Shown here: positions 26,687 through 35,380 of the stretch, in pieces
Numbering within the stretch: the first letter of the stretch is position 1
Layout of the letters: every line of letters starts with the position of its first letter
Assembly (NCBI RefSeq): GCF_015160875.1
Contig: NZ_CP063374.1
Coordinates: 558,001-622,000, forward strand
Direction of reading: 5' to 3'
DNA: 64,000 bases
From: Streptomyces chromofuscus
GTDB taxonomy: Bacteria; Actinomycetota; Actinomycetes; Streptomycetales; Streptomycetaceae
The notes under the pieces: model-generated
The model's database searches: none
What the model was told of the DNA's origin: nothing
What the model saw: the letters and a program-made list of their open reading frames with translations, nothing else
Program-made: the position numbers and the translations under genes

Positions 26687-26718
26687 CCCGTCGCCCCGCA
26701 CGAACGCGAGGCGACGGG
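26687..26718. terminator. Bidirectional terminator between LLM and HxlR genes
   Basis: CCCGTCGCC (26687-26695) and GGCGACGGG (26710-26718) form a perfect 9-bp stem with a 14-base loop. It lies 30 bases after the LLM stop and 5 bases after the HxlR stop, serving both convergent genes. Confidence 0.6.
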
Positions 26719-26723
26719 CCGAC

Positions 26724-27275
26724 TCACGAACCTGTGCGTCCGTCGGCGACCTCCTGCGGGCCCGGGCCGGTGCCGAAGCGAGCCTGCACGTCGGGGCGCT
26801 TCAGCAGGCGCGCCGGGTAACCGGGCCCGGTGCGCAGGGCCACGTCCCCGTGCCGCAGCGGCTCGCCGCAGGACGAGCACACCACCTTGGCCTGGGTGTC
26901 GTGGCCGCAGGTGGTGTGGCGCATGACCACGGGGACGCCTTCCTCGGCGGCGAGCCAGCGGTCGCCCCAGGCGTTGATCGCGGCGAGGACGCCGAAGAAG
27001 TCGCGGCCCTTGTCCGTCGGCAGGTACTCGTGCCGGACCGGCTCGGTCTGGTAGACGCTTCGCCGCAGCAGCCCCGCGTCCTCCAGGCGCCGCAGCCGGT
27101 CCGCGAGGGTGTTGCGGGCGATGCCCAGCGAGCCGATGAAACCGTCGAAGCGTGACTCGCCGTAGAAGACCTCGCGCAGCACGAGCAGCGTCCAGCCGTC
27201 GCCCAGGATGTCCACCGTGCGGGCGATGGAGCAGGGCCAGCCATCGAACGACGTCCGTCTCATGCGTTCGACCAT
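26724..27275 (-). CDS. HxlR-family transcriptional regulator
   Basis: A 183-residue winged helix regulator. It opens with CSIARTVDILGDGWTLLVLR, then GIARNTLADRLRRLEDAGLL as recognition helix and wing, the HxlR pattern. The conserved N-terminal cysteine in this family often senses thiol or quinone stress. A C-terminal extension carries a HTTCGH...CSSCG arrangement, a likely zinc knuckle that is longer than the typical ~120-residue family members. The start at 27275 sits 6 bases after a palindrome, suggesting autoregulation. It converges on the SRPBCC-LLM operon, its probable target. Confidence 0.88.
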   Translation of the reverse strand: MVERMRRTSFDGWPCSIARTVDILGDGWTLLVLREVFYGESRFDGFIGSLGIARNTLADRLRRLEDAGLLRRSVYQTEPVRHEYLPTDKGRDFFGVLAAINAWGDRWLAAEEGVPVVMRHTTCGHDTQAKVVCSSCGEPLRHGDVALRTGPGYPARLLKRPDVQARFGTGPGPQEVADGRTGS

Positions 27276-27280
27276 AACAG

Positions 27281-27298
27281 TCTCATCATGAGATGGTC
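27281..27298 (-). promoter_or_regulatory. Candidate HxlR operator
   Basis: TCTCATCATGAGA (27281-27293) is a perfect palindrome with 6-base arms around a single C. It overlaps the 8-mer AGATGGTC (27291-27298), whose reverse complement GACCATCT also occurs upstream of the SRPBCC-LLM operon. The position immediately before the HxlR start fits autorepression. Confidence 0.55.
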
Positions 27299-27308
27299 TG
27301 CTGCTCGT

Positions 27309-28985
27309 TCAGCGGGGCTTCTTCAGGGTGACCTTTCCGGCCTTCTTGGTGAACAGGGCACCACCGGCGCTCATGGAGACGAGCACGTTGTACTTGCCTT
27401 CCGGAACTCCGGAGACGTCGACGCCTGCGGCCCCCGTGGTGAAGTACCCGAAGTCGTAGGTGCCGAGGTCTCCGGGCAGTTTGTGCGGCCGCACGGCATC
27501 GGGGTTCTTCCTCGCGCCCAGCGGGAAGGAGTGGCATCCGGACCTCCCCTGGAGCACGAGGTAGTAGAAGGCGTGCGCGTCGCGGTCGGCGTTCCTTCCG
27601 GGCAGGAAGAAGACGCCTTCGGCATGGACCTTCCGGTCGCGCTCCTCCGCCTTGACGGCGGTGAAGCACACGCCCGGGGAATCGACGCCGACGATGCTCC
27701 TCTTGACCAGCTTGAGGCCGCCCTTGCCGCCCCGGAAGAGAAGCTCGGCGTCACCGCCGGCCTGGCGCCGGTCGACCGCGCTGTGCGAGATCAGCCGGGT
27801 GCGCCGCTCGATCCCCTCGTCGTCGCTCGTGACGCAGACCGAGACGTCGTAGGTGCCCTGCGGGAGATCGGTGAACGTCAGGTCGGCCCGCGAGGCGAAC
27901 CCGCCCGTGGCGTACTCGCAGAAGTACTCGTCGAAGTAGTCCCGGTAGAGCCTGATCTCCTTGGTCGTCTCCAGCGGGTACACCCAGGTCTTCCCGTCCT
28001 TCTCCAGGACGAGCCGCTTGGTCTCGGCGGTCGGTCCGTCGGGCGACACGCCCGGCAGGAAGGCGTGACCCTTCAACTGGAGCTGCCCGTCCGTGAACTC
28101 GGCGCGCGTGAGCGTGGCCAGGGCGGTGTCGCTCTTGCGCAGCTCGGCGAGGTACGCGGTGGCCGCCTCGGGGTCCTCGGCATCGGTCCCCGTCCGGACC
28201 TCGCCCCATCGCGGCGCGGCACCCTCCGTCAGGGAGTACACGATGCTGAGGATCGAGGGCAGCGCCTGCCGGACCACCTCGTCGTGCCGGCGCACCGTGG
28301 GGGATTCCACGAACAGGAAGTTGAAGTTCTCGTACTCCCGCAGCGCGGGGAGATAGTGCTCCACCTCCTGCTCGTACTGGTAGTCCCCGGGAGAGGACAC
28401 CACGTAGATGTTCCTCTTGAGGTCCGCGTCCTTCTCGAGGAGGTCCTTCATGACGGCGTCCATGACGGCCACGTTCTCGTCGGACTGCCCCTCGCCGAGG
28501 ACGGCGTCCCCCAGCTGACCGTGGCCCTTCGAATAACTGCCCAGGAAATACTGCGGCGTCGAGGCCACGATGTTCTTGTAGTCGTACTTCAGGCCGTAGT
28601 AGAGCGCGGCGCTGCCGCCCTTCGAAGCACCGAGGAGAGTCACCTCGTCCCTGGTCACCCGCAGTCGCCGCATGTGCGCCTCTATGAGGGCCTGTATGGA
28701 GTCCGTGACGCTGAAGTCCATGTTCCTGGCCACGTAGTAGGAGGCCCCGCCGTCGAAGTGGTCCCGGATCCGCAGGACGTTGCACTTCACGCTGTCCAGG
28801 GCGTTGCCGAAGCCGTACTTGCTGCCCACGGACGAGAACACCACCAGCAGGTGCCGGTGGTCGCCCTGAGCCGGGCGGAACTGGAACTCGACCGGCCACT
28901 TCCCGTGCACCTCCACGCTTTCCTGGTAGGCGCGGTTTCTCCGCGTTGCGTAGTTGGGCGACAGCGGAGGCAGGGCGTTCTTCAT
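27309..28985 (-). CDS. Asp2-like alpha/beta hydrolase with C-terminal beta domains
   Basis: A 558-residue protein. An N-terminal hydrolase-like domain carries LLGASKGGSAALYYGLKY with the nucleophile-type Ser121, as in accessory Sec protein Asp2 and related carbohydrate-modifying proteins. Further on, two repeated beta-sandwich-like segments end in LPQGTYDVSVCVTSDDEG and VPEGKYNVLVSMSAGG. No signal peptide or SecA2/SecY2 partner is seen. Relatives in high-GC Gram-positives often accompany cell-wall glycopolymer genes, so acetyl transfer or hydrolysis on a wall polymer is plausible. It starts at ATG 28985; the longer open frame upstream lacks coding bias. Confidence 0.72.
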   Translation of the reverse strand: MKNALPPLSPNYATRRNRAYQESVEVHGKWPVEFQFRPAQGDHRHLLVVFSSVGSKYGFGNALDSVKCNVLRIRDHFDGGASYYVARNMDFSVTDSIQALIEAHMRRLRVTRDEVTLLGASKGGSAALYYGLKYDYKNIVASTPQYFLGSYSKGHGQLGDAVLGEGQSDENVAVMDAVMKDLLEKDADLKRNIYVVSSPGDYQYEQEVEHYLPALREYENFNFLFVESPTVRRHDEVVRQALPSILSIVYSLTEGAAPRWGEVRTGTDAEDPEAATAYLAELRKSDTALATLTRAEFTDGQLQLKGHAFLPGVSPDGPTAETKRLVLEKDGKTWVYPLETTKEIRLYRDYFDEYFCEYATGGFASRADLTFTDLPQGTYDVSVCVTSDDEGIERRTRLISHSAVDRRQAGGDAELLFRGGKGGLKLVKRSIVGVDSPGVCFTAVKAEERDRKVHAEGVFFLPGRNADRDAHAFYYLVLQGRSGCHSFPLGARKNPDAVRPHKLPGDLGTYDFGYFTTGAAGVDVSGVPEGKYNVLVSMSAGGALFTKKAGKVTLKKPR

Positions 28986-29163
28986 GACGGGATGCGGACT
29001 CTCTGGCCGGGTGCTCGGACGGGCGGTGCTCGGGCGGAGTATACGGAGCGGCAACCCACCGGTCATCCACGAGCCGAGGACTGTTCACCGGGCACGGGCC
29101 CGGTGTCTGCTTCGTGCGCTCGGACGATTCGCCCGCCGGCCCGGCGGAGTGCCGCTCGGCCCG

Positions 29164-29346
29164 TCAGGTCCTCCCGCCGATGTCGTCGGCGCGGGCGACG
29201 AACCGGGCCGTTGCGTCGGTCACGCGGTACAGGAACGCACCGCCGTCCTCGGTGGCCTCGAAGTACTGGCCGGCGGCTACGCGGGCGGCGCGCGGCGGCA
29301 GCGGTCCGTGCTCCGTGACCGCCTCCGGTGAGCGAGGGCGTTGACA
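29164..29346 (-). pseudogene. Short gene remnant, no clear start
   Basis: About 60 codons ending at 29164 read QYFEATEDGGAFLYRV followed by TDATARFVARADDIGG with strong third-position GC. No ATG or GTG lies in frame before an upstream stop near 29350. The combination suggests the tail of a lost gene or a small gene with a shifted start. I do not recognise the family. Confidence 0.35.
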
Positions 29347-29352
29347 AGCGAG

Positions 29353-31746
29353 TCAGGGGAGCCGGAGGGTCCGTGGCCCGGCCGGCTCGCGCCGCTCGGG
29401 CGCACGTCCCCATGGCTGACGGGGCTCCGGGCGGGCGGGGGCGGGCGGGATCGGCCGCCCGGTCGGTTCGCCGGTGGTGACGGTGAAGCGTTCACCGTGG
29501 TGGAAGAGGTCCTGAGGCTCGCCCTCCAGAAGGACGTAGCGTGCCGTGCCGTCGGTGATCTCGACCCGCAGCCTGCGGCCCCGGATCAGCAGGGTGAAGG
29601 CCAGACGGGCCAGCTGCTCGGGGAGGCGGGGCGCGAACCCCACCATCGGCTCGCCGGAACCGGCGCCGCCGTACTGGCGCATGCCTCCCAGCCCCACCAC
29701 GAGAGCGATCCACGTGCCCGCGAGGGAGGCGATGTGCAGTCCGTCGCGCGTGTTGTGCTCCAGGTCCTCAAGGTCCACCAGGGCGGCCTCGCCCAGATAG
29801 TCCCAGGCGAGCCGGAGATGTCCGGTCTCGGCGGCGAGGACGGCCTGGCAGCAGGCGGACAGGGAGGAGTCGCGGACGGTGAGGGCCTCGTAGTAGGCGA
29901 AGTTCCTGGCCTTCTCCTCGTCAGTGAAGGCGTCGGGGCAGGTCAGCATGGCCAGGACGAGATCGGCCTGCTTGACGACCTGCTTGCGGTAGAGGTCGAA
30001 GTACGGGAAGTGCAGCAGCAGCGGGTACTGCTCCGGTGCCGTCCGGTCGAAGTCCCACCTCTTGAGGGTGGTGAAGCCCGCCGACTGCTCGTGCACGCCG
30101 AGCCTGTCGTTGTACGGCACGACCATGCGGGCCGCGGCGCCCTGCCAGGCGGCGGCCTCCTCCGGCGTGACCCCCAGCGCCGCCGCCTCGTCGGGATGCA
30201 GGAGCACCCAGGCCGCGGCCGCCCGCAGGTTCTGGCGGGCCATCAGGTTGGTGTACAGGTTGTCGCGGGCGACGGCGCTGTACTCGTCCGGCCCCGTGAC
30301 ACCGTCGATGTGAAAGCGGCCCTCGGCGTCCGCACTGCCCAGTGACCGCCACAGCCGGGCGGTGTGCACCAGCAGTTCCAGGCCCGGCCCTCGCTCGAAC
30401 CGCTCGTCGCCCGTGGCGGCCACGTAGCGTACGACCGCGTCGGCGATGTCCGCGTTGACGTGGAAGGCGGCCGTACCGGCGGGCCAGTAGCCGGAGCACT
30501 CCGCGCCGCTGATGGTCCGCCAGGGGAAGGCGGCTCCGGACAGGCCGAGCTGGCGGGCCCGCCCCAGCGCCGCGGGCAGCGTCTCGTGCCGCCAGCACAG
30601 GGCCGGGGCGACGGTGTCCGGAGCGGTGAAGGTGAGGACGGCCAGCACGAAGGACTCGGAGTCCCAGAACGCGTGGCCGTCATAGCCGGTGCCGGTCAGG
30701 CCCTTGGCCGGTACGGCGCGGCCCTCGGCCCGGGCGGCCGCCTGCAGCACGTGGAACAGGCAGAAGCGGACGGCCTGCTGGATCTCCTCGTCGCCGTCCA
30801 CCTCGACGTCCGCCCGCGACCAGAAGTCGTCGAGGTAGGCCCGCTGCTCGGCGAGCAGACCCTCCCAGCCGGAACTGCGGGCGGCCGCGACCGCCCCCTC
30901 CACCTGGTCCCGGATCGCGGGCAGCGACCGCTGGGCCGACCAGCCGTGGCCCACGAACTTCACCAGCCTCAGCCGCTCGCCGGGGGCCAGGGTGGCGGTG
31001 ATGGTGAGGCGGCTGACGTCGGGTTCACTCTCGGCCGACCAGGAGGTCCCGTCGGGCCCCTCCACGAGGTGGTCGGCCGCGGCACCCACCCGCTGGCCGC
31101 TGTGGCCGGTGCAGTGCAGCAGGCGCAGCCGGGTGTCCTGGGCGAAGTGCTCCTCCGCCCGCAGCGGCGCGTCGATCACGGCGGAGACCCGGGGGTCGCC
31201 GGACGTGCGGGGCAGCTGCTCGTTGGCGACCAGCTCCGACTGGACGGCCACGGTGACCGGGGTGTCGAGCGCCTCCACCTGGTATTCCACGGCGGCGATC
31301 GCCCGCTGGGTGAAGGACACCAGGCGGCGGGAGACGACGCGGACCCCGGTCCCGGCCGGGCTGACCCAGTCGACGGTCCTGCTCAGCACACCGGTGCGGA
31401 AGTCCAGCAGGCGCTCGTGCGCGACGAGCCGGCCGTAGCGCAGGTCGAACGGTTCGTCGTCGACCAGCAGCCGGATGACCTTGCCGTCGGTGACGTTGAT
31501 GGCCGTCTCACCGGACTCCGGGTAGCCGTAGCCCGCCTCCGCGTACGGCAGCGGATGCACCTCGTGGACGCCGTTGAGGTACGCGCCGGGCAGCCCGTGC
31601 GGTTCGCCCTCGTCGAGGTTGCCGCGCCAGCCGACGTGCCCGTTGGCCAGCGCGAACACGGACTCGCTCTGGGCGAGGACGTCGAGGCTCAACTCGGTCT
31701 CGCGCAGACTCCAGGGCTCGCACGCGAAGGACGGATGGGTGATCAC
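29353..31746 (-). CDS. GH65 glycoside phosphorylase (trehalose/maltose/kojibiose-type)
   Basis: A 797-residue glycoside hydrolase family 65 enzyme. The catalytic acid lies in [10 protein letters not shown] (Glu488), and [17 protein letters not shown] near residues 348-364 forms part of the sugar/phosphate site. N-terminal residues ([16 protein letters not shown]) match the beta-sandwich domain. Family members split disaccharides with phosphate, releasing beta-glucose 1-phosphate. The GTG start at 31746 overlaps the stop of the HAD gene by 4 bases, so both proteins should be made together. Which disaccharide is used is not clear from sequence. Confidence 0.9.
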   Translation of the reverse strand: MITHPSFACEPWSLRETELSLDVLAQSESVFALANGHVGWRGNLDEGEPHGLPGAYLNGVHEVHPLPYAEAGYGYPESGETAINVTDGKVIRLLVDDEPFDLRYGRLVAHERLLDFRTGVLSRTVDWVSPAGTGVRVVSRRLVSFTQRAIAAVEYQVEALDTPVTVAVQSELVANEQLPRTSGDPRVSAVIDAPLRAEEHFAQDTRLRLLHCTGHSGQRVGAAADHLVEGPDGTSWSAESEPDVSRLTITATLAPGERLRLVKFVGHGWSAQRSLPAIRDQVEGAVAAARSSGWEGLLAEQRAYLDDFWSRADVEVDGDEEIQQAVRFCLFHVLQAAARAEGRAVPAKGLTGTGYDGHAFWDSESFVLAVLTFTAPDTVAPALCWRHETLPAALGRARQLGLSGAAFPWRTISGAECSGYWPAGTAAFHVNADIADAVVRYVAATGDERFERGPGLELLVHTARLWRSLGSADAEGRFHIDGVTGPDEYSAVARDNLYTNLMARQNLRAAAAWVLLHPDEAAALGVTPEEAAAWQGAAARMVVPYNDRLGVHEQSAGFTTLKRWDFDRTAPEQYPLLLHFPYFDLYRKQVVKQADLVLAMLTCPDAFTDEEKARNFAYYEALTVRDSSLSACCQAVLAAETGHLRLAWDYLGEAALVDLEDLEHNTRDGLHIASLAGTWIALVVGLGGMRQYGGAGSGEPMVGFAPRLPEQLARLAFTLLIRGRRLRVEITDGTARYVLLEGEPQDLFHHGERFTVTTGEPTGRPIPPAPARPEPRQPWGRAPERREPAGPRTLRLP

Positions 31747-32489
31747 CTTGCGCCCTCCAGCAACTGGGCGAGGTCGGTCACGACGAGGTCCGCCCCGTGC
31801 CGGCGCAGCTCGGCCGCCTGGCCGACCCGGTCGACGCCGACGACGACACCGAAGTTGCCGGCCCGCCCGGCCTCCACACCGGCCAGGGCGTCCTCGAACA
31901 CGGCCGCGGCGGCGGGCTCGACGCCGAGGAGACGGGCGCCCGCGAGGTAGGTGTCGGGCGCGGGTTTGCCGTGCAGGCCCTGCTCGCGCGTGGTGATGCC
32001 GTCCACGCGTTCCTCGAAGAGGTCCTCGATCCCGGCCGCGACCAGCACGTCGCGGCAGTTGGCGCTGGAGGAGACGACGGCGCGCCGCAGACCGGCGTCC
32101 CGGGCCGCCCGGACGAAGGCCACCGATCCCTGGTACGGCTCCACGCCCCGCTCGCGGATCATGCGCAGCACCAGGTGGTTCTTGCGGTTGCCCAGACCGC
32201 GCACGGTCTCCTGGTCCGGCCCGTCGTCGGGCGTTCCGTCGGGCAGCTCGATGCGGCGCGATGCGAGGAAGGTGCGCACGCCGTCCTCGCGGGGCCGGCC
32301 GTCCACGTAGGCGTCGTAGTCCTCGCCCGAGTCGAAGGGCACGAAGGGGCCGCCCTCCTGTTCGGCGCGCTGCCGGAGATAGGCGTCGAAGGTCTCCTTC
32401 CAGGCGGCGGCGTGGACCTTCGCGGTCTGCGTCAGGACACCGTCGAGGTCGAACAGACAGGCACGGATGTGATCGGGCAGGCCCAGCAC
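31743..32489 (-). CDS. HAD-family beta-phosphoglucomutase
   Basis: A 248-residue HAD-superfamily protein. Motif I is [15 protein letters not shown] (Asp-Leu-Asp nucleophile and acid), motif II is [12 protein letters not shown], the Lys motif is [10 protein letters not shown] and motif IV is [12 protein letters not shown]. The pattern is that of beta-phosphoglucomutases. Lying between zwf and GH65, it should convert the phosphorylase product beta-glucose 1-phosphate into glucose 6-phosphate, the substrate for Zwf. It starts 3 bases after the zwf stop and overlaps the GH65 start. Confidence 0.9.
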   Translation of the reverse strand: MLGLPDHIRACLFDLDGVLTQTAKVHAAAWKETFDAYLRQRAEQEGGPFVPFDSGEDYDAYVDGRPREDGVRTFLASRRIELPDGTPDDGPDQETVRGLGNRKNHLVLRMIRERGVEPYQGSVAFVRAARDAGLRRAVVSSSANCRDVLVAAGIEDLFEERVDGITTREQGLHGKPAPDTYLAGARLLGVEPAAAAVFEDALAGVEAGRAGNFGVVVGVDRVGQAAELRRHGADLVVTDLAQLLEGAR

Positions 32490-32492
32490 GGC

Positions 32493-33968
32493 TCACCTCC
32501 CGTCCGGCAGGTACCAGTGGTGGGGCCGCACGAGCCGGTGGATGCTGTCCGGCCCCCAGGAGCCCTTCGGGTACGGCTCGACCGGCGGCGGGTCCTTCAG
32601 CAGGGGCTCGGAGACCTCCCACAGGCGGTCGATGCCCTCGGCGCTGGTGAACAGGGACTGGTCGCCCAGCATGGCTTCCAGGATCAGGTGCTCGTAGGCC
32701 TCCAGGGTATGCTCCTGCGCGAAGGAGCCTGCGTAGTCGAAGACCATCTCGGCCCGGCCCAGCCGCATGTCGGGGCCGGGTTCCTTCGCCAGGAAGCGGA
32801 CGGTGATCCGGCCGGGGTCGTCGAAGTCGATGGCGAGCGTGCCGGGGCGGGGGGTCGTGCCGTCGGGCGCGGTCGCCGGGAACATGCGCAGGGGTGGCTG
32901 GCGGAAGGTGAGGGTGACCATGTGGCGTCCCTCGGCCAGTGCCTTGCCGGAGCGCAGGTGGAAGGGCACGCCGGCCCAGCGCCAGTTGTCGATCTCGACG
33001 CGCAGCGCGGCGAAGGTCTCGGTGTCGGAGCCGGGGGCGACACCCGGCTCGTCGCGGTAGCCCTCGTACTGGCCACGCACCACGTTCGCCGGGTCCAGGG
33101 TCCGCAGGCTGCGGAAGACCTTGGTCTTCTCCTCCCGCAGGGAACGCGCGTCGAGCCTCGGCGGCGGCTCCATCGCCACGAAGCCGAGCAACTGGAAGAG
33201 ATGGGTGACGATCATGTCCCGGAAGGTGCCGGTGCCCTCGAAGAAGCGGGCACGGCCCTGGATGTCGATGCTCTCCGGCACGTCGATCTGGACATGGCTG
33301 ATGTGGTCGCGGTTCCACACCGGCTCGAACAGTCCGTTGGCGAAACGCAGCGCGAGGATGTTGTCGACGGACTCCTTGCCGAGGAAGTGGTCGATGCGGA
33401 AGACGCGGGACTCGTCGAAGACGGCGTGCAGGGTGTCGTTGAGCGCGCGGGCGGAGGCGAGGTCCGTGCCGAAGGGCTTCTCCACGATCACCCGGGCGCC
33501 GTCGGACAGCCCGGTCGCGCCGAGCATCGTCACGACGGAGCCGAACGCCACCGGCGGTACGGCGAGATGGAACAGCCGCCGCGTGCTGCCGCCGACGGCG
33601 CGCTCGGCCTCCTGCACGGCGGCCAGCAGCGGTGCCGGGTCGCCGGGGTCGGCGGCCCCGAAGGACAGCGTCTCCACGAACGACCGCCACGAGGGACCTT
33701 CGGGGGCCGCCCGCCCGAACTCGGCGACGGCCTGCCGGGCGTGCTCGCGGAACTCCTCGTCGCCGAGGGCGTCGGCGGCGGGGGCCGTGCCGACGATGCG
33801 GTACCGGGTGGGCAGCAGGCCCGCGTTCGCCAGATGGAACAGGCCGGGCAGCAGCTTGCGACGCGCCAGGTCGCCGGTCGCCCCGCAGATGACGATGACG
33901 TGATCGTCGGGGAGCCGGCCGGCCGGTGCGGTGGAGCGGGTGGCGTCGTGCCGGTCGTCAGTGGCCAT
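32493..33968 (-). CDS. zwf: Glucose-6-phosphate 1-dehydrogenase
   Basis: A 491-residue enzyme of the oxidative pentose phosphate pathway. The cofactor fingerprint CGATGDLARRKLLP is at residues 28-41, EKPFGTDL at 163-170 and the active-site signature RIDHFLGKE at 191-199. Length matches the family. In this operon it receives glucose 6-phosphate from the HAD mutase, giving NADPH from disaccharide phosphorolysis. The start is ATG 33968, since upstream sequence in frame lacks family similarity. Streptomyces usually has another zwf in the transaldolase region, so this may be an operon-specific paralogue. Confidence 0.95.
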   Translation of the reverse strand: MATDDRHDATRSTAPAGRLPDDHVIVICGATGDLARRKLLPGLFHLANAGLLPTRYRIVGTAPAADALGDEEFREHARQAVAEFGRAAPEGPSWRSFVETLSFGAADPGDPAPLLAAVQEAERAVGGSTRRLFHLAVPPVAFGSVVTMLGATGLSDGARVIVEKPFGTDLASARALNDTLHAVFDESRVFRIDHFLGKESVDNILALRFANGLFEPVWNRDHISHVQIDVPESIDIQGRARFFEGTGTFRDMIVTHLFQLLGFVAMEPPPRLDARSLREEKTKVFRSLRTLDPANVVRGQYEGYRDEPGVAPGSDTETFAALRVEIDNWRWAGVPFHLRSGKALAEGRHMVTLTFRQPPLRMFPATAPDGTTPRPGTLAIDFDDPGRITVRFLAKEPGPDMRLGRAEMVFDYAGSFAQEHTLEAYEHLILEAMLGDQSLFTSAEGIDRLWEVSEPLLKDPPPVEPYPKGSWGPDSIHRLVRPHHWYLPDGR

Positions 33969-34435
33969 GGTCTGCGTCCCCGTCCTCGGCTGACCCATCC
34001 TTGAAAAACACGCTAGCCCCGCCGGCGGGCGTCGGCTGAGCGGGCGTGCTCCAGGCGGGGCACGGCGGCGGCGCGCAGGCGTGGAACCGGTACGGCACCA
34101 TGGTCGGCCGCCCTGCGGTCGTCGGCGGGTGCCTTCGAGGGAATCCGGGGGCGCCCGCGTGGCCCCGTGGCCGGCCCGTGGTACGGGCATGAGATGTCCC
34201 CGCCCTCGGATCCGCCCGCGTCGCCGCCCGGACGCCCGAGCTTGCGGATCAACGGAGTGAACGGCGCACCTCGGCGCCACCTCCGCGAGGCAGCGGCGCG
34301 CCTGATGCAGGCGGGGGCTCGGCCGGACGCGCGGGAGGCAAGCGCCGCGCGGCCCGGTGCTCACCCGCTGCCGGCGGGGGCCACGACGACCTTTTCCGCA
34401 GCTCCGGGTGTTTCGCCCTCGCTCGCGCGGCCCGC
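33969..34435. other. 467-base gap with no recognisable gene
   Basis: Promoter space for the zwf operon lies at the left end. A plus-strand frame near 34194-34440 (with INGVNGAPRRHLREAAARL) has moderate coding bias but no family resemblance or clear ribosome site. I see no repeats or hairpins of note. Confidence 0.3.
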
Positions 34436-34768
34436 TCAGGCGAGGGGGTCGTGGCCCCAGTTCATGAGCGAGTGGCGCCAACGGGAATCGCTCACGTCTC
34501 CCGAGGGACGCTGGGCGAGGTGGCGGCGGATGTAGCCGACCACCTTGCGCATGTGCTGGTAGTCGTCGTCCGACAGGTCGCCCTTCGTGCTGCGCAGGAT
34601 GTCGAGAATGCGGCGCCCGGACGCGTGCCCGGTGGACTCACCACCGTCCTTGTGCTGGCCCGCCTGGTGGGAGGCGTCCGAGTCGAGCCAGTCACCGAGC
34701 GCCGACGGCGTCATGTTGACCAACTCGCTGAACGCTTCCCACGTCTCACGCTTGTCCTCGTCGCGCAC
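34436..34768 (-). CDS. DUF3140-like protein
   Basis: A 110-residue protein with RETWEAFSELVNMTPSALGDWL at the start and the SGRRILDILRSTKGDLSDDD and HMRKVVGYIRRHLAQRP pieces, which I associate with DUF3140. It is small, charged and probably cytosolic. It lies just downstream (6 bases stop to start) of a DUF2945-like gene on the same strand; these two types often co-occur in actinobacterial stress islands. No biochemical role known to me. Confidence 0.8.
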   Translation of the reverse strand: MRDEDKRETWEAFSELVNMTPSALGDWLDSDASHQAGQHKDGGESTGHASGRRILDILRSTKGDLSDDDYQHMRKVVGYIRRHLAQRPSGDVSDSRWRHSLMNWGHDPLA

Positions 34769-34774
34769 GCCGCG

Positions 34775-35005
34775 TCACTTCTTCTTCCGCAGGGCCGACG
34801 GCTTGTGCACCGCCGACTTCCCGGACTTGTCGCTGCGCACCTCGTACTGCGGCTCCTCGGGCGAGGCGTCCACGGTCCGGCCGGCGGCCTTCGTCCGCTT
34901 GGTGATCTTCTTCTCGACCCTCCCCTCCGCCTCGCTGCCGTGGCTGCTCCAGGCGACCTCGTCGCCCTTCTTGAGGTTCTCGTCCCGCTTCTTGTCCTTC
35001 GCCAT
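34775..35005 (-). CDS. DUF2945-like (hypervirulence-associated TUDOR-type) protein
   Basis: A 76-residue basic protein with a KKGDEVAWSSHGSEAEGRV core, the characteristic SH3/Tudor-like strand set of DUF2945, then YEVRSDKSGKSAVHKPSAL and a lysine tail. The ATG at 35005 has GAGGAGAACC upstream. With its DUF3140 neighbour it forms a two-gene unit. Function is not established. Confidence 0.85.
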   Translation of the reverse strand: MAKDKKRDENLKKGDEVAWSSHGSEAEGRVEKKITKRTKAAGRTVDASPEEPQYEVRSDKSGKSAVHKPSALRKKK

Positions 35006-35175
35006 GCGGTTCTCCTCGTGAAGGCGGGCACCCGGGCCGGGCTCTCGGGCGTTCCTCCTTCCACGCTGCGCGAGTCGGCGGCGTCCCGCATCCCGACAAG
35101 GCCCGGCGATCAGCAGCGTCACCGCCGATGTCGCGTCGTCGTAGCCGGCCGCCGGCCAGGACACGGCGATGGCGG

Positions 35176-35310
35176 CGCACATCAGCTGTCGGCGCCTTGC
35201 GCCGGAAGGCGGAAGCCTGCCTCGCCCAGGACGTGGCCGAGCGGACCGCGCCGCACATCGACAACGCTCGCCGCCACACGCGGGAACACACCATCGCCCC
35301 GACCCGGCGG
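35176..35310 (+). pseudogene. Remnant of a SpoIIE/PP2C-type phosphatase (GAF-linker region)
   Basis: About 30 codons read EACLAQDVAERTAPHIDNAR followed by RHTREHTIA. This aligns with the joint between GAF and PP2C domains in such phosphatases; the protein at 50.3-53.1 kb has RAAVSIDNSRRYTREHTMAV at the same place. No further GAF or PP2C sequence is on either side, so this is an isolated fragment of a lost gene. Confidence 0.65.
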
Positions 35311-35380
35311 GGCCGGTCGTCAGGCGGACGCCCGCGCCGCGCGGCCGCACGAACGGCCGGCCGCCCGGGTGCCGGGGCGC

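Noticed and set aside
27309..29066. Longer start for the Asp2-like protein at 29066
   Set aside because: The extra 27 residues lack coding bias; the ATG at 28985 begins the biased sequence.
29353..33690. A 1445-codon minus-strand frame apparently fusing GH65 with an upstream domain
   Set aside because: Only the GH65 part has family motifs; upstream is the shadow of the HAD and zwf genes, and GTG 31746 is the proper start.
34167..34535. Plus-strand 122-codon frame
   Set aside because: Its end is antisense to the DUF3140-like gene and no family or ribosome site supports it.
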